DNA of 64,000 nucleotides from Paenibacillus monticola (GTDB taxonomy: Bacteria; Bacillota; Bacilli; Paenibacillales; Paenibacillaceae). The notes beneath the pieces are model-generated. The model was not told the DNA's origin, made no database searches, and worked only from the letters and a program-made list of their open reading frames with translations. The first letter of the stretch is position 1, and each line of letters begins with the position of its first letter. The stretch lies in NCBI RefSeq assembly GCF_009664975.1, contig NZ_WJXB01000002.1, positions 868,001 to 932,000 of the forward strand, given 5' to 3'. Of this stretch, positions 9,701-18,474 are shown in pieces. The position numbers and the translations under genes were made by a program.

Positions 9701-10843
9701 ATTCGTTGTGATTGCTCCGTCTACGGTGAAGAAATTTTTAGGCACACCCTTTAATGTATGTACGGAGTCAGGTGTAACTATAATCGTTGCTATATATTCT
9801 GTTCCTCCATCAAATACTGTAGTCGTCGGCGACCAGCTAATAGTTGCTGTGTATTCTGCCGTAGCCTTTATTATTGATACGGGCGTATCGCCTGGTATTG
9901 GCGCTGATATGCCAGCTATCGCTGCTTCAATGGAGTTAATTGGAGTTTGAGTAGTATTATCGAACCCAACCAATCCCCCCACATATTCATTTCCACTTAC
10001 ACTTCCGGTGGCGTAACTATTGCTGATGGTTCCGAAATCTTGCAAACCAACCAATCCACCTACAAGTAAATCTCCACTCACACTTCCGGTGGCGTAACTA
10101 TTACTGATGGTTCCAGAGTTATTGCCGAGCAATCCACCTAATGTTGCATCTCCACTCACACTTCCGGTGGCGTAACTGTTGTCGATGGTCCCATAATTAA
10201 TACCAGCCAAACCGCCCAAATTATAAGACTGATCGCCATTCGGTTGCAGAATGCCATTCACAGTAACTGTGGCGTAGCTATTGCTGATGGTTGAACCCCC
10301 GTTGTTTAGAGATACCAAACCGCCTGCCCCACTAGATCCACTCACATGGCCTGTGACATGGCTGTTGCTGATGGTTCCTTGGTTCATTCCTGCCAATCCG
10401 CCCACTGCTTGACCTTTCACCTCTACATCTTCCAATATCATATGAGAAACCTCAGCATACTGGTTTATTGCTCCGAACAATCCTACTGCAACATATCCTG
10501 TACTTTCTATCTTCAGATTAGTGATTGTATACCCGTTTCCGTCCATTTTCCCTTTAAATGGGAACCCAACGACATAACCTATCGGCTCCCAATTTGCGTA
10601 ACTACTCAAATCAATATCCGCTATCAACTTAAAATAAAGACCCGCACCTAAATAATCTCTAACCAAATCTAGCTGATCAGCAGTTGCGATCTGATAAGGA
10701 TCGCCTGCTGCACCCGTTCCTCCAGCGAAGCCTCCCGCAGCATGAGCCGTCCCTCCGTTAGGTGCAATCACTCCTGATATTCCACCCATTATCATTAACA
10801 ACACCAGAATGATCGACATTCCTTTTTTAAATATTGTATGCAT
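6773..10843 (-). CDS. Largest complete S-layer homology repeat protein
   Basis: 1356 residues from the ATG at 10843, chosen over a codon 10 residues upstream because GGAGGAGG sits 7 bases before it and the paralogs align there. Signal peptide at 1-36; GLUG-type block (about 105-290); seven beta repeats of about 85-95 residues; a Thr-Gly linker of about 15 TG pairs; the sandwich domain (SFEDAVKIS-like start, YYDELKKVWVEI); three C-terminal SLH domains. Compared with its neighbours it lacks the FYDSNTTGQLDTG and GTTKL modules between GLUG block and repeats, consistent with recombination. Probably a long stalk carrying an N-terminal GLUG domain away from the wall. Ligand unknown. Confidence 0.9.
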   Translation of the reverse strand: MHTIFKKGMSIILVLLMIMGGISGVIAPNGGTAHAAGGFAGGTGAAGDPYQIATADQLDLVRDYLGAGLYFKLIADIDLSSYANWEPIGYVVGFPFKGKMDGNGYTITNLKIESTGYVAVGLFGAINQYAEVSHMILEDVEVKGQAVGGLAGMNQGTISNSHVTGHVSGSSGAGGLVSLNNGGSTISNSYATVTVNGILQPNGDQSYNLGGLAGINYGTIDNSYATGSVSGDATLGGLLGNNSGTISNSYATGSVSGDLLVGGLVGLQDFGTISNSYATGSVSGNEYVGGLVGFDNTTQTPINSIEAAIAGISAPIPGDTPVSIIKATAEYTATISWSPTTTVFDGGTEYIATIIVTPDSVHTLKGVPKNFFTVDGAITTNEAGSGVITAIFPKTLVPIAIKAIEGVTPPVAEETPVSTIADTEQYTASITWFPGDGIFARAVAYTARIAIAPKTGYTLTSVPENFFTVAGATTKNGANSNMVYAEFPATAALPIASGAIIGVTAPVAGSTPVAVIADTAQYTASLIWSPVVDATFAGAEIYTATITINPKLGYTLTGVPADAFTVAGATTKNDADSGVITAKFPATAAVPIVTGAIVGVTAPIAGGAPITSIADTAQYTASITWSPVVDAKFAGAEIYTATITITPKAGYTLTGVPADSFTVAGATTKNDADSGIVTAKFPATAAIPIATGAIVGVTVPIAGVTPVTTIADTAQYTASITWSPAVDTKFAGVEIYTATITITPKAGYTLTGVPANFFTVAGATTKNDADSGVVIAEFPTTAALPIATRAIAGVTAPVSGATPVTAVTYSAEYTATLTWLPTTTLFGRETTYTALIIITPRAGYTLTGVPANFFTVAGATTTNAADSGVLTAEFPATEAKPVTEVPVITLPIATAGIAGVTAPVTGATPVTTVTYSAEYTATLSWLPTTTIFVGGTTYVALIIITPRAGYTLTGVPANFFSVAGATTTNIANSGVITAEFLATQPVSTGTGTGTGTGTGTGTGTGTGTGTGTGTGTGTGTGSTSTPSSNTTVTSTNGTLTLPVYQSGEVNFEDAVKISIPVGAIDKELKLTIEKVLDTQKLISNNEILLSPVFEMLKNFSENFNKPVTLNFTFDPSQLKSNQKASVFYYDELKKVWVEIGGKISGNKITVDSNHFTKFAVLAVDEATEVPTIDVPTEINFSDVAGHWAEASIKQAVSIGMVKGYQDGTFQPNHTVTRAEFAVMLMNVLKPQGTGADLTFTDTAKIGAWAQTAIAQAVRAGIITGYEDGRFRPNAEITRAEMAVILAKALGKSTEVKLTTSFADDKDIPAWAKASVNFVKQAGMVHGKGDNEFAPQDSATRAEAVTVLLELLAQLSN
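7781..7884 (-). repeat. Hexanucleotide minisatellite encoding Thr-Gly linker
   Basis: Alternating CCAGTG / CCAGTT / CCCGTG / CCCGTT hexamers run for about 100 bases and encode an uninterrupted TG dipeptide linker. Loss or gain of a 6-base unit keeps the frame, so length can change without inactivating the protein. The sister genes have much shorter linkers at the same place (TDTDTGTYTGTGS and STGSTSTT). Confidence 0.85.
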
Positions 10844-10904
10844 TCTACTTCCTCCTCCAAAACTACTAAACACTGAATATATTCACAAGAAAATTCGATT
10901 TTCC

Positions 10905-10958
10905 CGTTCCATTGTGCCATTCATCATTGCACTCATCTCACTATAACTCTAACTGCAC
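10905..10958 (-). promoter_or_regulatory. Conserved promoter-like block upstream of third surface gene
   Basis: Third copy: TATAGT at minus 10945-10940, 34 bases from the palindrome centre. Surrounding bases are more diverged here (AGAGTTATAGTGAGATG) than in the other copies, but the box and its spacing are kept. Confidence 0.4.
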
Positions 10959-10987
10959 AAAAAAATAACTCCCCATTTGGGGAGGTA
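10959..10987 (-). terminator. Intrinsic terminator / conserved palindrome
   Basis: Arms TAACTCCCC / GGGGAGGTA with one internal mismatch and loop ATTT, followed by a T-tract of about seven on the minus strand. About 105 bases past the stop at 11091. Confidence 0.75.
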
Positions 10988-11090
10988 AGGATGAAAATAT
11001 AGCGATATCTCAGAGAATCTGACTATTGTTAAGAATTTGCTTGTCTTGGAGAGTATCCTGCCTAGCATGATGTTCGCCATAGTTCCTCTG

Positions 11091-14000
11091 TCAGTTACTC
11101 CGTTGTGCTAATAATTTCAGAAGAACCGTAACCGCCTCGGCTCTTGTAGCAGAGTCTTGAGGAGCGAACTCGTTGTCCCCTTTTCCTTGTACGATTCCCG
11201 CTTGCTTCACGAAATCCACGCCGGCTTTCGCCCATACTGGAATTTCCTTATCGTCAGCGAAACTGGTGGTCAGCTTGACTTCGGTAGACTCACCCAGTGC
11301 TTTGGCGAGGATGACTGCCATCTCGGCGCGTGTAATTTCCGTATTCGGACGGAAACCACCGTCTTCATAACCTGTAATCATACCTGTTTGCACCGCCTGT
11401 GCGACTGCTGTCTGCGCCCATGCTCCGATTGTTGCTGTATCCGTGAAGGTCAGATCCGCTCCTGCTCCTTGCGGTTTCAGCACATTCATCAACATCACCG
11501 CGAATTCCGCACGCGTTACGGTATGATTCGGCTGGAACGTTCCGTCTGTGTAACCTTTGACCATCCCCATGCTCAGCGCTTGCTGGATGCTTACTTCCGC
11601 CCAATGTCCAGTGACATCACTGAAGTTCATTACCGTGGTTGTATCCGTTACGGGCTCACTTACAGGCAATCCCGTCACTTCGTTCACACTGAGTACTGCA
11701 TATTTCCCGAAATGATTAACTTCTACAATGATGTGATTTCCTTCGATCTTGCCACCTGCTACTTCCACCCAGGCTTTCTTCACTTCGTCATAGTAAAATA
11801 CCGCTGCTTTTTGGTTACTTCTCACAAGGGTTGAATCAAACGTAAAGTTCATTGTGATCGGTTTACTGAAGTCTTCCGCAAAGTTTTTCGTAATCTCGTA
11901 TACGGGGCTGAGTAGGATCTCTTTATTCGCGAAAAGAATTTGAGTGTCCAGCACCTTGTGGATGGATAATATCAGTTCTTTGTTTATCGCTCCTACGGGA
12001 ATAGAGATCTTAACGGCATCCTCGAAGCTAACCTCGCCGGATTGGTTTACCGGAAGTGTTAAATTACCATTCGTGCTGGTAACAATACTGTTGGTGGGTA
12101 GTGTGAAGGTACTTCCAGTGCCCGTATAGGTACCAGTGTCGGTATCGGTGCTAACAGGTGCTGTCGCCAGGAACACGGCGGTCACAACTCCTGAGTCCGC
12201 TACATTCGTCGTTGTTGCTCCGGCTACACTGAAGAAATTAGCAGGCACTCCCGTCAATGTAAATCCTGCCTTCGGGGAGATGGTTATCGTTGCGGTGTAT
12301 ACTGTTCCTTGGGCAAATAATGTCGTTGTTGGCGACCAGCTAACCGTTGCGGTATATTCCACCGAATACGTTACCGTCGTTACCGGCGTTGAGCCTGTTA
12401 CTGGCGCTGTCACTCCAGCTATCCCTGCGGTTGCGATGGGGACGGTTGTCACAGGGACTTCTGTGACAGGTATTGCTGCCGTCGCCGGGAATAAGGCGGT
12501 CACAACACCCGAATCAGCTGCATTCGTGGTAGTCGCTCCGGCTACGCTAAAGAAGTTTGCAGGCACTCCTGTTAATGTATATCCTGCTGTCGGTGTGATT
12601 ATAATCGTTGCAGTATAGGCTGTTTCTCCAACAAATAAGGTTGTCGCTGGCGACCAACTAACTACTGCGGTGTATTCTGCCGAATACGTTACGACATTTA
12701 CTGGCGTTGCTCCCGCTACTGGTGCGGTTACTCCGTCTATGGCTGCTGTTGCAATTAATTTCCTGATATCCCCAGCATCTACAGTCAACAATTGTTCATT
12801 GGAAGCCGGTTGGGTTATTGTTTCCTTTACTCGAACATAAATCCGATCTCCTACTTCGACAGCAATATTGTCGACGCTTGCACCCACAATTGTCGTGTAC
12901 GAGCCTGTGTTGATTCTATACTCCATATCACTCGTGACATCGTTTAGCTTTGTTGTTCCGGGAATGGTTGTTCCAACCGTCAACACCGCTGTTTGCGGTG
13001 CTGCTGCCGGCTTAATATTTGTTTTATCGACCGTGAATATTTTTGCAATTGAATTAGGTGATACTACTCGTACGAGGATCTCATCCCCAGAATCCACAGT
13101 AATGTTATCGACAGAACTACCCGTAATTGCCGTATAGTTAGTACTATCAATCGAATACTCCATACCATTCGGAATATTATTTAACTTCGTTGTGCCGACA
13201 TTCGTTCCTGGTGTCAAGGCTATAAACGCCCATAACTGAGGATATTGACCTGAAAGCATATACCAATCTTCGCTGAAACTCCAATCACTAAATGTGGTTG
13301 GATCTTTCATTTCTCCAGTTGTTTTACCAGTACCTTTCCCTGTATCCAGTTGTCCTGTTGTGTTGCTATCATAGAAACTATGGGTGGAACCGGTTGCGGG
13401 GAAGTCTTCACCAACCAAACCGCCCACAGGTGAATTACCACTCACACTCCCTGTGGCGTAACTATTGCTGATAGTTCCATATGAGTTTTCACCAACCAAG
13501 CCGCCCACATATCGATATCCACTCACACTTCCGGTGGCGTAACTGTTGCGGATGGTTCCATTGGAGTAGTTTTCACCAACTAAGCCGCCCACCTCTAGAC
13601 TTCCACTCACATTTCCGGTGGCGTAACTGTTGCTGATAGATCCGAATGTGTTGCTACCAACCAAGCCGCCCACATATTCATCTCCACTCACACTTCCGGT
13701 AGCATTACTGTTGGCGATAGTTCCGTTGAAGTTAACACCAACCAAGCCGCCCACATATCGACCTCCACTCACACTTCCTGCAGCGTAACTGTTGCGGATG
13801 GTTCCGTGGTTCCTTCCCGCCAAGCCGCCCACATTTCCATAACCTTTCACCTCAATATTTTCCAGAATCAAATTGGTCATAATCCCCCCATTTACTACGA
13901 ACAATCCGATAAAAGTTTGTCCTTGTCTATCCATCTTCAGATTTGTGATTTTAAATCCATTACCTTCCATGTTCCCTTTAAATGAGTTAGACATATCACC

Positions 14001-14276
14001 GATCGGAGTCCAACCCTCGCCGGATGCGTAACTACTCAAATCAATATCAGCCGTCAACTCGAAATAGAGCCCCGCCTCTAAATGATTCCTAACCTCATCG
14101 AGCTGATCAGCCGTTGCAATCTGATGGGGATCGCTTGCAGTCCCCGTTCCTCCTGCGAAGTCCGACGCTGCCGCAGAAGCCGTCATTTCGCCAGGCCCAA
14201 CAACTCCCAATATTCCGCTCAATACCATTAACAGCACCAGGAAAATCGACATTCCCTTTTTATATACCCTATACAT
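11091..14276 (-). CDS. S-layer homology surface protein, few-repeat paralog
   Basis: 1061 residues, GGAGGAG site before the ATG. Signal peptide 1-37 (FLVLLMVLSGILGVV then ASAAA). Seven GLUG-type units (about 120-300), FYDSNTTGQLDTG segment, two tandem GTTKLN modules (about 355-520; pattern MEYxI..Y.TI.GxSVDNI.VxxGD.I.VRV), only two beta repeats, a short Asp/Thr linker, the sandwich domain and three SLH domains. It is the first paralog in the direction of transcription after the MalT-like regulator gene. Compared with the sister genes the number of GTTKL modules (2, versus 1 or 0) and of beta repeats (2, versus 3, 7 and at least 8) differs, showing module shuffling within the cluster. Confidence 0.9.
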   Translation of the reverse strand: MYRVYKKGMSIFLVLLMVLSGILGVVGPGEMTASAAASDFAGGTGTASDPHQIATADQLDEVRNHLEAGLYFELTADIDLSSYASGEGWTPIGDMSNSFKGNMEGNGFKITNLKMDRQGQTFIGLFVVNGGIMTNLILENIEVKGYGNVGGLAGRNHGTIRNSYAAGSVSGGRYVGGLVGVNFNGTIANSNATGSVSGDEYVGGLVGSNTFGSISNSYATGNVSGSLEVGGLVGENYSNGTIRNSYATGSVSGYRYVGGLVGENSYGTISNSYATGSVSGNSPVGGLVGEDFPATGSTHSFYDSNTTGQLDTGKGTGKTTGEMKDPTTFSDWSFSEDWYMLSGQYPQLWAFIALTPGTNVGTTKLNNIPNGMEYSIDSTNYTAITGSSVDNITVDSGDEILVRVVSPNSIAKIFTVDKTNIKPAAAPQTAVLTVGTTIPGTTKLNDVTSDMEYRINTGSYTTIVGASVDNIAVEVGDRIYVRVKETITQPASNEQLLTVDAGDIRKLIATAAIDGVTAPVAGATPVNVVTYSAEYTAVVSWSPATTLFVGETAYTATIIITPTAGYTLTGVPANFFSVAGATTTNAADSGVVTALFPATAAIPVTEVPVTTVPIATAGIAGVTAPVTGSTPVTTVTYSVEYTATVSWSPTTTLFAQGTVYTATITISPKAGFTLTGVPANFFSVAGATTTNVADSGVVTAVFLATAPVSTDTDTGTYTGTGSTFTLPTNSIVTSTNGNLTLPVNQSGEVSFEDAVKISIPVGAINKELILSIHKVLDTQILFANKEILLSPVYEITKNFAEDFSKPITMNFTFDSTLVRSNQKAAVFYYDEVKKAWVEVAGGKIEGNHIIVEVNHFGKYAVLSVNEVTGLPVSEPVTDTTTVMNFSDVTGHWAEVSIQQALSMGMVKGYTDGTFQPNHTVTRAEFAVMLMNVLKPQGAGADLTFTDTATIGAWAQTAVAQAVQTGMITGYEDGGFRPNTEITRAEMAVILAKALGESTEVKLTTSFADDKEIPVWAKAGVDFVKQAGIVQGKGDNEFAPQDSATRAEAVTVLLKLLAQRSN

Positions 14277-14349
14277 TGCATTTTCTCCTCCATATCTGCT
14301 TCATATCGCCTAAACTCCGTGTTCATTTCACAAGGAATCCTTAATTCCA

Positions 14350-14403
14350 TACTCCATAGTGTCATTCCTCATTGCATCCATCCTACTATAAGCCTTTCCG
14401 CGC
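14350..14403 (-). promoter_or_regulatory. Conserved promoter-like block between regulator and fourth surface gene
   Basis: Fourth copy: TATAGT at minus 14390-14385, again 34 bases from the palindrome centre, preceded by the conserved GCGCGGAAAGGCT stretch. Confidence 0.45.
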
Positions 14404-14432
14404 AAAAAAATAACTCCCCATTTGGGGAGGTA
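14404..14432 (-). terminator. Intrinsic terminator / conserved palindrome after regulator gene
   Basis: Arms TAACTCCCC / GGGGAGGTA, loop ATTT, T-tract of seven on the minus strand. It lies only about 22 bases after the stop of the LuxR-type regulator, whereas the other copies lie about 100 bases after their genes. Confidence 0.75.
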
Positions 14433-14453
14433 AGGGCAAAAAATTTAGAAATA

Positions 14454-17024
14454 TTAGACCAAAATCATTAATTCTTTGGCACGCTGCAGGGCTTGTACCC
14501 GATTGTTCGCTTCAAGCTTTCTGTACACATTCCGGATATGAAACTTTACGGTTTCACCTGTGATGTTAAGATCTGACGCAATCTCCTTATTCGTCAATCC
14601 ACCCGCAATCAACAATAGAACCTTCGTTTCCTGTTCTGTCAATATTTCTTTACGAGGCTGTTCCACTTGTAAGCTGTCTTGGCTCGTGACCTGCATAGCC
14701 TGAAGCAGTTGCTGTACATAACCAGAAGAAACAAGGGGAGTGTCCCCCAAGTGACTGCCTTGCTGCCTCTTCCCATAAGCCGATAGCAGTTCTGCCATCA
14801 CAGGGCCTTCATCTATAAAGCTTCGGATATACCCCTCTGGTTCTGCCAAATGCAGCACCTTCGCTAACTGAAGGAGAGCAGCATCCGTTTGACCCAATCG
14901 CTCTAGCGTTATACTTTGTAGAATAATTACCTGAATACGATCCCGCAGACGATCTTCCTTGTCAAATAAAGAATCTAATCGTTCCAATAGATACAACGCT
15001 TCATCCATACGTTCAGATGCTACTAGAACTCTAGCAAAAGCTAGATACTCCGCCACACGATTCAGCGAAACCTCGTCGGTATGCGCCAGACCGCATCTTT
15101 GCGACCAATCTATAGCCTCTTGAAGCAACCCTTGCTGTAGAGATAGACAGGCTTGTTCCGCTTCGATTCTTAACATAAATAATTCATGATCAGGAGAGTC
15201 AATCTGTGATTTCAATTGGATGAGCAGCTCAGATGCCTGAATTGTATTTCCTTTAGCTTGCTGAATCCGTGAAGCACTAATGACAATTTGTATCATAATC
15301 CTCGCAAAAGGCCGCATGTCCTTGCGTCCAACAACCATGGCCACATACGACTCTGCCTCTTCCAATCGATTCCACTCGTACAATAACTTGCTGTAAGAGG
15401 CACACAAGAATCCGAGAAAAGGATATTCCTGCTTGTTATGCCACACTGTGATCCATTTCAACAGGAATACGTCCGCTGCATGAAGATCGTTGATATGTGC
15501 CAATAGATCGTCAAACGAATCATACCCTTGATATCTATTGCGCCCCACCGTTTGAAAAAAGCTGCCTTCCGGCATATACCGTTCAACTAGCGCGAAATAG
15601 TCTGACGTTCGTTCCAAATCTTTCTGAAGATAAGAAGTGATCGCTTGAAAGAAGTAGATATTGCCCATAGCCTGCTTCCATTCCACTTCAGTTACTTTCT
15701 TCTCCAATGCTTGAAACCGAATGGTCGCTTGTTCCACTCTTTGAAATGCTGCTTTCCATTCTCCCACGCCCAATAAGACAGATATGTAAAACAGTTCGAT
15801 CATGGGTTTCTCCGCAAAGGAGTTTTCCGGTAAAACAGAAACCCAGCGGATCAACACTTCACTTTTCGTCTGCACTAACGTATGTAGATTTCTCTCAATC
15901 AACCGAACGGCATCCTGGACCTGTTGTCCCTGTAAATAATGCTCTACCGCTTCTTCGTCAAATCCTTGATTCTCCAGCCAATGTGCCGCATGAACATGCA
16001 CCTGCTTCCAACGATCCTGGTCTGTTCTGAACAATAGCTGTTGTAAGAAATCCGAAAGTAAATGATGATACCTAAACCAATTTCTTTGATCATCTAGAGA
16101 CACAATAAATAAATTCATTTGCTCTAATTTTTCCAGCTGTGCTTGACTGTTCATTTGACCTGTTATTGCCTGGCATAATGAAGCGTTCATACGACTTAAA
16201 ATGGACGTTTCCAATAAAAAAGCACGCGTCTGGTCCGATTGATGACGAAATACTTCTTGCAGCAGATAATCAGAGATATGATGCTGATGACCGCTGAACT
16301 GCTGTATGGTCTCGGCAATATTATCACTTCGTCTCAAAGAGATCGCTGCGAGCTGCAAGCCACTGATCCAGCCTTCGGTTTGTTGGAATAGAATGGTCAC
16401 TTGTTCTCTGGTTAGTCCTAAATCGGTCGTCTCTCGAAAAAAAACAAGCCCTTCGTCCAGCTGAAAGCGCAAATCCTGCATCATGATTTGATGCAATTCA
16501 CCTTTTGCCAGTAACCTGGCGGTCGGTATGGTTAGGTCCGTACGACTTGCAATATATAGATGAATATGAGGAGGCAAATGCTCAAGCAGATGGATCATGG
16601 ATTGATGGATAGGCGGAAGTTCAATAACATGAAAATCATCGAGAATAATTACCAGTTCGCGTGGGAAACGATTCAACTCGTTTAAGAGCTCTGTGATTGC
16701 TGGCTCCAAAGACGCCGAAGGCCCTATTTCAAGAAGAGATGGGACCCCCAAGCCAAAACTGGGCTCTCCCACCTGAATGGAAGCTATGATGTAACTCCAG
16801 AACTGAATCCAATCATTATCCTGCTTATCTAGCGAAACCCAAGCTACAAGCCTGTTACATTGTCTTACCCATTCACTTAATGCGGTAGTTTTCCCGTAAC
16901 CAGCCTGTGCTGACACAAGCGTCAGTTTGGCTTCCATCCCCTCATTCAGCTTACGAATCAGCCTTGGACGGGATACCAAAGATTTACGCACATGAGGGAT
17001 GTGAAGTTTTGTACTTACAATCAA
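14454..17024 (-). CDS. MalT-like LuxR-family ATP-dependent transcription regulator
   Basis: About 856 residues. N-terminal STAND-type ATPase with Walker A AGYGKTT (about residues 41-47) and a Walker B-like LVIILDDFHVI; a middle and C-terminal helical TPR-like region; and a C-terminal LuxR helix-turn-helix (last 60 residues, LTEQETKVLLLIAGGLTNKEI then VKFHIRNVYRKL). This matches the layout of MalT (about 900 residues), where ATP and an inducer drive oligomerisation and activation. I prefer the TTG at 17024: GGAGGGG lies 6 bases before it and the protein then begins like MalT; an ATG at 17039 is the alternative. It sits directly upstream of the four surface genes, whose promoters lack a -35 box, so it may activate them (inference). 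Inducer unknown. Confidence 0.88.
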   Translation of the reverse strand: MIVSTKLHIPHVRKSLVSRPRLIRKLNEGMEAKLTLVSAQAGYGKTTALSEWVRQCNRLVAWVSLDKQDNDWIQFWSYIIASIQVGEPSFGLGVPSLLEIGPSASLEPAITELLNELNRFPRELVIILDDFHVIELPPIHQSMIHLLEHLPPHIHLYIASRTDLTIPTARLLAKGELHQIMMQDLRFQLDEGLVFFRETTDLGLTREQVTILFQQTEGWISGLQLAAISLRRSDNIAETIQQFSGHQHHISDYLLQEVFRHQSDQTRAFLLETSILSRMNASLCQAITGQMNSQAQLEKLEQMNLFIVSLDDQRNWFRYHHLLSDFLQQLLFRTDQDRWKQVHVHAAHWLENQGFDEEAVEHYLQGQQVQDAVRLIERNLHTLVQTKSEVLIRWVSVLPENSFAEKPMIELFYISVLLGVGEWKAAFQRVEQATIRFQALEKKVTEVEWKQAMGNIYFFQAITSYLQKDLERTSDYFALVERYMPEGSFFQTVGRNRYQGYDSFDDLLAHINDLHAADVFLLKWITVWHNKQEYPFLGFLCASYSKLLYEWNRLEEAESYVAMVVGRKDMRPFARIMIQIVISASRIQQAKGNTIQASELLIQLKSQIDSPDHELFMLRIEAEQACLSLQQGLLQEAIDWSQRCGLAHTDEVSLNRVAEYLAFARVLVASERMDEALYLLERLDSLFDKEDRLRDRIQVIILQSITLERLGQTDAALLQLAKVLHLAEPEGYIRSFIDEGPVMAELLSAYGKRQQGSHLGDTPLVSSGYVQQLLQAMQVTSQDSLQVEQPRKEILTEQETKVLLLIAGGLTNKEIASDLNITGETVKFHIRNVYRKLEANNRVQALQRAKELMILV

Positions 17025-17126
17025 TGAATACCCCTCCATATATAAATTGAATTTATTACCTCTTCAAACTCATATTATATCAGATAAGGCAGCGTTAAAA
17101 TATGGAAGGGATCCCTAAACCGCTCC

Positions 17127-17584
17127 TCATTTGAATTTACCAGAAGCCTGTGTTGAGAGGGCAGCGCCCGTTGGTTTCGGACGAGCCACCCGCTCCATGA
17201 TTGTTACTATCATTTTGCGAGTCAAAAAGCGGTTCAGTTGGTCAGCGAAATACTTCACCCTACCTGCTATGATATAACTTCGTCTTTGCTCACCCCACGG
17301 AACCCGGCCTGCACTACTTTTTTGGGGGAAGCCAGTGTCATTCCGCCTGCTGCATCCGTTGTGCCTATCACATTGAAGAACCCCGTTTCCGTGGCTCCCG
17401 GACACAAAGCAAGAACACACACACCGCTCCCACGGTTCTCAGCCCAAAGCGCCTCCGTAAAGGGAAGAACAAACGCCTTGGAAGCACAATAAACGGCCAT
17501 ATAAGCACTCGGTTGAAAAGCTGCAAGGGAAGCCACATTCACAATGATTCCATCATGAGGAAACAATGTCTGACCAAGATTATA
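17127..17584 (-). pseudogene. Decayed short-chain dehydrogenase/reductase (SDR) fragment
   Basis: The reading frame from about 17584 carries GIIVNVASLAAFQPSAYMA and the SDR catalytic pattern YCASK, then CPGATETGFF typical of the SDR C-terminal half. Near 17275 the frame breaks after GVSKDEV and continues in another frame as YIIAGRVKYFADQLNRFLTRK to a stop at 17127. The N-terminal Rossmann half with its glycine-rich NAD(P) motif is absent. So this is a 5'-truncated, frameshifted remnant. It marks a rearrangement boundary between the surface-protein cluster and the toxin region. Confidence 0.75.
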
Positions 17585-17803
17585 CGAAAACTATACCATG
17601 CTGAAGTTTTGGACGAGTTAGATATCATCGAATGTTTTGAACAACCAGGGGGCAGGCGCCGAATTGGCGAGTTTACCAAAACACAAATGGATCACTATAC
17701 GGACCTGGCAGCGGGCATCCCTACCTAGGTGTAATTTCCTGAGAATCTAAGCTATTTGGTATTCTACAGTTGCGAGTAAATTTGAAAAAACGCCAGAAAA
17801 CGA

Positions 17804-17860
17804 AGATAACAAAAAGCAGGTCAATCATGGTGGTTTCTAACCATAATCGACCTGTTCAAT
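17804..17860. repeat. Hairpin-bearing repeat, copy 1
   Basis: The segment from AGATAACAAAAA to TTGACC/TTCAAT-like ends matches 21111-21166 over about 56 bases. It holds an imperfect hairpin: CAGGTC...ATGGT pairs with ACCAT...GACCTG (17817-17854). The rest of 17585-17976 shows no convincing gene. Confidence 0.6.
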
Positions 17861-17976
17861 GTAATGAAAAAGCGTTATTGAGGGTATATAAGCCAAGTAT
17901 TAATGTGGGTATAAAGTCGGTTATATGCGAAATTTCTTGGTGGATTCATTCGGTACTGGGTAGCTCTTAATTCTTT

Positions 17977-18456
17977 TTATTCAACTAGCATTGTTAGGAA
18001 TTCTTTAAAACTATCTGCAACATGATAGCTCACTGGGTCAAATTCACCAGAATTAGCATGATCCCATACACAAACTTTAGGATTATTTCTAGATTTACGA
18101 AAATCTAAGCATAGAAAATCACCAGCAAATAGAACAGCAACTGGTAATAATGCAACTCCTATCAAATCTTCATCATCAATTAGTCTCTCATCAAGCTGTG
18201 ATTTAGTAGCGTCAATATCAAATATTCCAAACTCATTTTTGGTTGGATCCTCAAGAATGCATAAGAATCTAGTGATTGCATAGCTACGATCATTACAAAT
18301 AAACGAACGAATTTCTGGAATACCTCCGTTATATGCTTTAATAAATTCTTTATACTCTGATGACAATTCTACTCTCCAAAAACCTTCTTCTTTCGATAAT
18401 AGTTGATCAGACGGTAATGGATAAATAATAGTCTCTTTTTTTATTTTCATAATCAT
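17977..18456 (-). CDS. SMI1/KNR4 (SUKH) family immunity protein
   Basis: 159 residues, AAGGAG site 8-10 bases before the ATG at 18456. The pattern ELSSEYKEFIKAYNGGIPE near residue 35 followed by a mixed alpha/beta body and terminal SFKEFLTML is typical of SMI1/KNR4 (SUKH) proteins. In polymorphic toxin systems these are cytoplasmic antitoxins that bind nuclease domains. It begins 18 bases after the stop of the WHH-nuclease toxin at 18475 and on the same strand, so it is most probably that toxin's cognate immunity protein. Pairing by position is inference; family assignment is by pattern. Confidence 0.8.
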   Translation of the reverse strand: MIMKIKKETIIYPLPSDQLLSKEEGFWRVELSSEYKEFIKAYNGGIPEIRSFICNDRSYAITRFLCILEDPTKNEFGIFDIDATKSQLDERLIDDEDLIGVALLPVAVLFAGDFLCLDFRKSRNNPKVCVWDHANSGEFDPVSYHVADSFKEFLTMLVE

Positions 18457-18474
18457 TACCTTTCTCCTTCTTAT

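Noticed and set aside
3293..14432. Four identical hairpins considered as a CRISPR array or mobile-element ends
   Set aside because: They are spaced by whole genes (3-4 kb), each has a T-tract after a stop codon, and there are no spacers, terminal repeats or transposase.
17513..17728. Plus-strand 71-residue frame ending DHYTDLAAGIPT
   Set aside because: It reads as if it could be the 3' fragment of a gene, but has no ribosome site or recognised domain and overlaps the SDR remnant. Left unannotated.
17770..17970. 66-residue plus frame over the hairpin repeat
   Set aside because: It lies over a structured repeat shared with 21111-21166, lacks a start signal, and the copies do not conserve the protein.
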